64,000 nucleotides of DNA from Atherinomorus stipes (lineage: Eukaryota > Chordata > Actinopteri > Atheriniformes > Atherinidae). Position 1 is the stretch's first letter. Each line of letters begins with the position of its first letter. Location of the stretch: assembly GCA_023101725.1 (NCBI GenBank), contig JALJCO010012849.1, positions 806,001-870,000 on the forward strand, read 5' to 3'. The position numbers and the translations under genes are program-made. Below, one piece after another: positions 59,101 through 64,000 of this stretch. The notes below the pieces were generated by a model that saw only the letters and a program-made list of their open reading frames with translations, had not been told where the DNA came from and ran no database searches.

Positions 59101-62100
59101 ATAAGGGAAACAGAAAGCATGAGATCCCAATTAGCCAGCAAAAACCTAAAAGATGACCTGACTCTTGAGTTCACTCAACTTAAATGCTACACAGAATTCC
59201 TCAAAAATGAAATTTCTAGTAGACAATACATCTTTTGAAAAGTTTGAGAAGCAGAAGTTGTCACCTGATTGGGAAAAAAGACAAAGTTTAAGCTCCCCTA
59301 ACTCCTGTGAAACATTCAGGTTTTAAGTTCAAAAATATAATAAAACTTGCAGAATAGATTAGCAGCAGCATATAAATTGCTCAAGTATGTACTGACCTCG
59401 GCTTCAACCATCAGTAGTCGTCTGTATTTGTTCACCATGGCCTGGGTCCTCTTCAGCACCTGAGATGCAACTGCCTCAAATTCCTCATCCACTAAAAAAC
59501 AAGCAAACGTAAAACAATATTTGGGCAAACGTAATTTCAGGCCACAAATATGATTTCCTTTTCACCCCCCCTCAACACGCTTCAGTGCTAAATTTCTGCC
59601 TTCCTTTAAGATCTGGGGGTAAGCTGATCATTTTAAGGCCGTACCTTCTGTGAACTCATCCTGGCTTGGTGGTGCCCCCTGGACCACGTGGTAAGGGAGG
59701 AGTCTTAGCAGCGCATCATCAACTGAGGCGAATCTCTGTCGATCTGGATTCTGAACTCCAATGTGATCCTTCCGTAATTGTTGTAAAATCCTTTTTTAAT
59801 TTATAGAAAAATTGGTAAGCGGGAGTCAAATCCATGTAAAAGAAAATCTAAATGACAAAAATAAAAATGAATAAATTCTCACATTTCTCCTTTTGTAAGT
59901 AGTGGGGCAATGGGTCTCTTCTGAGCACTGACCTATATGGAGAAAGTGTGCAAAAATCAAATTTGTCATTAGAGATAGGCCGATACCAATACCAATGTTT
60001 TCTTATCAGGCTCAGCCGATACAACCTGATGAATTTTAGGGACGATATTTGGGGTCGATACTGCATTTGTCTCCCAAATTATAAAATGAAGGATACGATG
60101 AAAAGTAATATTACAATTCTTTTGATATTAAAAGAAAAAACACCTCAAATAAATACACAAAGAAGAAACAGTGCAGTTGTAAATAAATATTAAATAGAAA
60201 AATTAAACTTGTTACAAATATGAAAAATCTGTAAATTATGCAGAGTGGGGGTATCGGCCAACACACCTGATGTATCGGCCATTATTTGCTGGTATATGCC
60301 AAAACCAGCGAAAATATGCAAATATCAGCCTAAAATATCGTCAGGCCGCTGTATCAGTCTATCCTTAGTTGTCATATCTTTGGGTTTTTTACATTGTTCC
60401 ACCTTAAAATTCTCACAAGCATCTGAAATAAATGGCTAACATACCTCAGAGTTTAGCGTTGAATCTTGTGTCACTGCGAAGAGAGAATACACAAAAAACA
60501 ATAAAACAAAGGGTCAAAGTGCAGCAGACTATGTAGGAAGACAATGTACAATAAAAATCTTTTGTTACCATGGATACTGCTGAGTTTTGCCGATTTAAAA
60601 GCAAGGGAAGAAGAGCTCTGGAAAATAAAATAGTGCTGGTCATACAGGAGTTTACAGCAAAGGAACAGAATAAAAAGAAGGATGTGATTATACCTGTCTG
60701 AAGTCTTGTTGCTCCTGCATCACATTACCAGGTAAAGGCGACAGAGAAGTGCAGTTCTGAGTTTGAGTCACTAGGAGGCGCTGCACGGCACAAGCTGATG
60801 CTTGACCTTGACCCCCGATTCCTGTCGAAGATGGGCCGATCAGAGTCAACCGTCCAGGAGCACATGACGTCTGCATGGGGGTGGAGCTTGCAGCAGGAAC
60901 TCCTGTCCACGTCTGGGTACCAGTCCCTCCAACTTGACCTCCACTCACTACTCCCTGATTCAAAATTAGCTGGCCTCCCGGTGTTGCAGTGAAGTTCTGC
61001 CCTGCAACAATCTGCATTGTGTTCTGACTGGTAACTAGGGCGTTTGAGTTGGGGTCGGCGGGGCCATTTTGGATGGTGCTGGACGGAGTGAGTGCCAAAG
61101 AGTTGGGTAGTAAGAACTGTCCGGGTTGTACACTGGTCTGGCCTTGCGCTTGTTGCTGTTCCAGAGGCTGCTGCACCACAATAGAGCCATTGGCTGCGTA
61201 CTGTCCAGCAGGAGCAGCAGTATTAGTGTTGGTGATATTAGATACAGTGGTGGCAGTGGGTTGAAGACCGAGGCTGTAGACAGTCGGAGCCCCAGCTTGG
61301 GGGGGTTTAGGCTGGATTGGCCTAACAAGAGTCTGAGTCCCTCCAGGGCCTCTCTGAATGATGATGTTTTGAAGAGGAATATTCTTAAAAGGTAAGCCTA
61401 CCTGCCCTTGGGTAGGGGCAAACACCTGTCCCCCTGTTGCAGTACCTGCTGGAGCTACGGGGACCCCCGGCCTTAACACAATCTGTGGAGTTCTTTCTAA
61501 GCTGCTCAAAGTCATCACGCCACCGCTCGCCCCGAATGAGCCCAACACTTGGATATGCTGAGCGGAGCCATTAGGCAGCGGGTTCATTCCTTGCAATAAC
61601 TGGCCAGCTGGAAAAGCAGCTGTCGCCGTGGTTACCACACCCACCCCTCCTCCATAACCCCCCGAGACCATATGGGAGGAGAAGGGAACGGAAGCCTGCA
61701 CAAGGGTGGGAGCAGGTTGGGAGTCCAGCAAGGCCTCCTGGGCCAGTGTCTGCTCCGTGATGTCGGCCTCCAGGAGAGACTTCTGAAGGATGTCGAAGGG
61801 CTGGTCCTCTCCCCCCAGACCCACCCCTTCAGGGGAGCTTCCAGTCCCCAACTCGTCCTCAATAAACGAGAGGCTGCTGGAGAGCTGGAGGCCAGCCCCG
61901 GCTGTGTCCTCACCAAAGTCCCCCACTGAAGGACCATCCTTGAGGCCGGTGTTGGGGCCAGTCTTAAGGGGACATCAAAACAAAGGGCAATGTTTGCATA
62001 ATTGTGTATACTACAAATTCATTATCTTTTATCTCACTGTGGATGGTCCCCCCCCCCCTACAACCAAATTTGATTCTATACAATCTACAATTCTATACAT

Positions 62101-62842
62101 GCAAAAGTTATTTGAAATGGTCCATTAATCCATGACTCAGCATCAAACCTCTTAATCATATCCACTATTTTGGTTGGATCAAGAAACACGTGCGCACTCA
62201 CTGTGTCGTTAGCAAAGAAGGATCCATCTGACCCATAAGCTGCATTCGTCACGTCATCCTCTTCAATCTGTTGAAAAAGGGGACAGTAAAACCCGGTCAT
62301 GTTATACAATTAAGCTGCATATCTGAGGAATGTGTTCAAATAAACCAAATGGTTTACAGTATTCTGCAAATGTCACTCACAGACTTGTTGTTTCTGCCAT
62401 GAAGATAGTCATTCAGTGCATCCACATCTCTGAAAATGAAAGAAGAAACCTTTACTAGCTGATGAGACCACCGTAATCAACTTGGTTACATTTTTTTGTG
62501 GCTCTAAAATGACTCAACATGTTCAGAGAAGTGAAAAATAGGGTTCCTAGTCATCTCTTTTTCTACTGGACCTGTGGATTAATAAGTCCACTTATTTAAT
62601 AAAAGAAAAAAAAAAGGTCTGATTTACAAAAAAGGGGAGACTAAAAATTGTTACCTAACTTTTCAAGGAAAGATGTAAGGCTGTGTGGTCAGGTTGTGAT
62701 TTGCTTGGTGAACTCAAATGATCATGTACTAGTTCATAAAACTGTGTCATGCAGAAACAAACTCTCCAGGATTTTTTTTTTTTTTTTTTTTTTGCTTTTA
62801 CCCTAATATATCCAGAAGACGGCGATCGTCATCATCATCCAT
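56182..62842 (-). CDS. bicral: BRD4-interacting chromatin-remodelling complex-associated protein-like (11 coding exons)
   Basis: BICRAL (GLTSCR1L) is a nuclear subunit of the non-canonical BAF (GBAF) remodelling complex. Exons 5' to 3': 62842-62802, 62429-62381, 62267-62202, 61962-60694, 60617-60569, 60473-60445, 59932-59883, 59790-59645, 59491-59397, 56837-56735, 56633-56182. Joins are GT-AG and in phase, totalling 782 residues (human about 1079). The N-terminus MDDDDDRRLLDILGDVDALN then DYLHGRNNKS matches the conserved start. Next come LSSSLSFIEDELG and QPFDILQKSLLEADITEQTL, a long Gln/Thr/Gly-rich exon, the GLTSCR1 domain at about 505-645 (AQKRPIAPLLTKGEM, LLRLLPYHVVQG, VDEEFEAVASQVLKRTQAM, EMVMIDRTFNQEERG), and the C-terminus ALEAAVNSILEC, identical to the human end apart from one residue. 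The IIIQRG motif and the end favour BICRAL over BICRA. The first coding exon starts at acceptor 62847, so a 5' UTR exon lies further upstream, unidentified. Confidence 0.93.
59645..59790 (-). CDS. bicral: bicral exon 8, core of the GLTSCR1 domain
   Basis: It encodes ILQQLRKDHIGVQNPDRQRF, ASVDDALLRLLPYHVVQG and APPSQDEFTE, which aligns with human FILQQLQRDQ, SLSDAVQRLLSYHVCQG and SMPTEEDLRK. The preceding exon (59932-59883) enters in phase 2 and the next (59491-59397) in phase 1, making one continuous domain. In the family, this domain binds the ATPase module of the complex. Confidence 0.93.
59970..60367. mobile_element. hAT-like MITE filling bicral intron 6
   Basis: It runs from TAGAGATAGGCCGATACC to GTATCAGTCTATCCTTA. 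Flanks TTTGTCAT (59962-59969) and GTTGTCAT (60368-60375) form an 8-bp duplication with one mismatch. It contains TATCGGCC words in both orientations. Confidence 0.87.
60694..61962 (-). CDS. bicral: bicral exon 4, large low-complexity exon
   Basis: It encodes 423 residues. It starts TGPNTGLKDGPSVGDFGED after a CCTTAAG acceptor and ends QEQQDFRQ before GTATAA. It includes the conserved FDILQKSLLEADITEQ block near its start, VLGSFGASGGVMTLSSLE, NIIIQRGPGG and IQPKPPQAG, as in human BICRAL. The rest is Gln, Gly, Thr and Pro rich and expected to be disordered. Forward-strand frames across this exon are open by composition only. Confidence 0.92.
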
Positions 62843-62847
62843 GACAC

Positions 62848-64000
62848 CTGAAATAGTACGGAGGGAAAGCAAGTGAGGATATGGGAAAGTTTGATTCTTA
62901 ATATGTGCTTATAACTTGTTTTTACTGTGAGGTTTTGGGTGTTTGAGCTGGAAAAGCATGTGTATTTTCGCAACTTATAAACTGATGACGACGTCTAAAC
63001 TCACAGATTTCCTGCTGGAAGCATGGATTCAGTTATTTAACACTCCCTCTCCTGTAACAGGCTGGGCTGTAGAGAAAATGCCACATTTAGTAAAATCTGA
63101 GAATGACTATTGAGGTATTTTAGACAGAAAACAGAGTATGAAACAGGGATACCAGAGGGAAGCTTTTATTTGGTACACATGTAAAGGGCAGGATGGCCTT
63201 CACCTCCTCCTACAAATGGCTTTTCTAGTCTGACACAAACTCCCTCCCATTATCCTCCTCTGATGTCCCACATTGGTTGTTGTTCATATGTGCAGTGAAA
63301 ATGGGCATTTAAGTGTAAATAACTCCACCCTGCTCCATTTATATACTGAATGGTTATACATCTCTACCTTAAAATGCTTCATGTTGTGTTAACCAACACT
63401 GTGCAGCCATACTGGAGGACAACGAAATAAAAAACAAGCACATGGGCACTTATTTGATCCAGGAGTAATAATCTGTAAGTGTTCAAATGTTAACTTAGCT
63501 ATTATTTAAACAATGTGGAGACATTCTGGCAGAATATCTTAAAATTTTTACGTCCTTATAGCAACTTATAAAACATTTGATCCCCAAAAATATGTCAGTC
63601 TCAGTCAAGTTTATTTCATTCAGTGTCGAAATACAGTTTGAGTCCTCGTGTGTGTAAAAACTGCAGTGCAACAAAATGGCTGTTACCATGCCATGAGTTG
63701 TCTTTGTGACTGAACCACGTTCAGCCTCCATCTTTGATTCAAGGAGAACAAAGACAACTGCTTTGCTACATAAAAAATAGCTGTTGTAACTTGCTAAATT
63801 GTATCAAATTAATAATTAAAAAATGTAAAGCTTTCACAGGCAGTCCAAATTGCTTTCCTACTATTAACATGTTAAATTGCCAGGCAACGGAGAGGCTGCG
63901 AGCCTCTTGTCCTTCAATAGTTGTTGCAAAATGTTTAACAGGAGACAGCGTGTATCCTGGAACACGACAGCCTGATCATTTCTATTTCGAAATAGATAGA
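62848..64000. other. Upstream of bicral coding start, no exon identified
   Basis: About 1.15 kb with no coding exon. It should be intron and perhaps 5' UTR or promoter of bicral. No CpG island or TATA box was recognised. A short ORF (63495-63731) has no familiar features. Confidence 0.35.

Noticed and set aside
59885..59932. Alternative reading of bicral exon 7 starting at the CAG acceptor (CSEETHCPTT)
   Set aside because: It breaks the match to AQKRP...LTKG. Using the ATATAG acceptor at 59933 keeps phase 0 with exon 6 and restores the conserved sequence.
60798..61929. Several forward ORFs across the large bicral exon
   Set aside because: They are shadows of the minus-strand exon, which has clear homology and proper splice sites.
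1..64000. CRISPR arrays, operons, phage or bacterial defence genes
   Set aside because: No regularly spaced direct repeats with unique spacers. All genes are spliced vertebrate genes.

Overview
This window is vertebrate nuclear DNA, almost certainly from a ray-finned (probably teleost) fish. The evidence is long AT-rich introns with GT-AG splice sites, TA/TG microsatellites, Tc1-like and hAT-like DNA transposons of fish type, and four genes whose translated exons follow human proteins closely. All four gene models were built by hand, by joining exons at GT/AG sites in a consistent reading phase. Their totals are 377, 659/489, 523 and 782 codons. Comparisons with human proteins are from memory.

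Layout. (1) 1-10.4 kb has no coding gene. It holds transposon remnants (Tc1-like, a three-deep nested hAT-like element, a LINE tail, a tRNA-like SINE), a microsatellite and a possible distal 3' UTR. (2) 10.4-32.0 kb, minus strand: rgs9, 19 coding exons, with both C-terminal ends known from mammals. The short retinal-type end reads through a splice donor into a stop at 16239. The long striatal-type end uses two further exons. (3) 32.95-46 kb, plus strand: gna13, the G-protein alpha-13 subunit, 5 coding exons and a roughly 1.9 kb 3' UTR. rgs9 and gna13 are head to head with 959 bp between start codons. (4) 47.4-52 kb, plus strand: the homologue of human C17orf80, a membrane protein with an N-terminal C2HC zinc finger. 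(5) 53.7-62.9 kb, minus strand: bicral (GLTSCR1L), a subunit of the non-canonical BAF chromatin-remodelling complex, 11 coding exons. Its 5' UTR exon(s) were not located.

How the genes relate. RGS9 speeds GTP hydrolysis on transducin and Gi/o alpha subunits. G-alpha-13 signals through RhoGEFs. They are neighbours rather than a known enzyme-substrate pair, although the divergent order is, from memory, the same in human 17q24. The other two genes are unrelated housekeeping or chromatin genes.

The most unusual structure is a set of short non-autonomous elements with hAT-like ends and 8-bp target duplications. Their interiors are palindromes built from TATCGATA- and TCTCGCGAGA-like words. One (about 370-430 bp) sits inside three copies of a larger family at the same internal position. 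It also occurs alone with a perfect 8-bp target duplication, so it is mobile in its own right and was captured by the larger element. Two introns (rgs9 intron 15, bicral intron 6) are minimal introns almost wholly filled by such elements. I found no CRISPR array, operon, prokaryotic system or canonical RNA gene.
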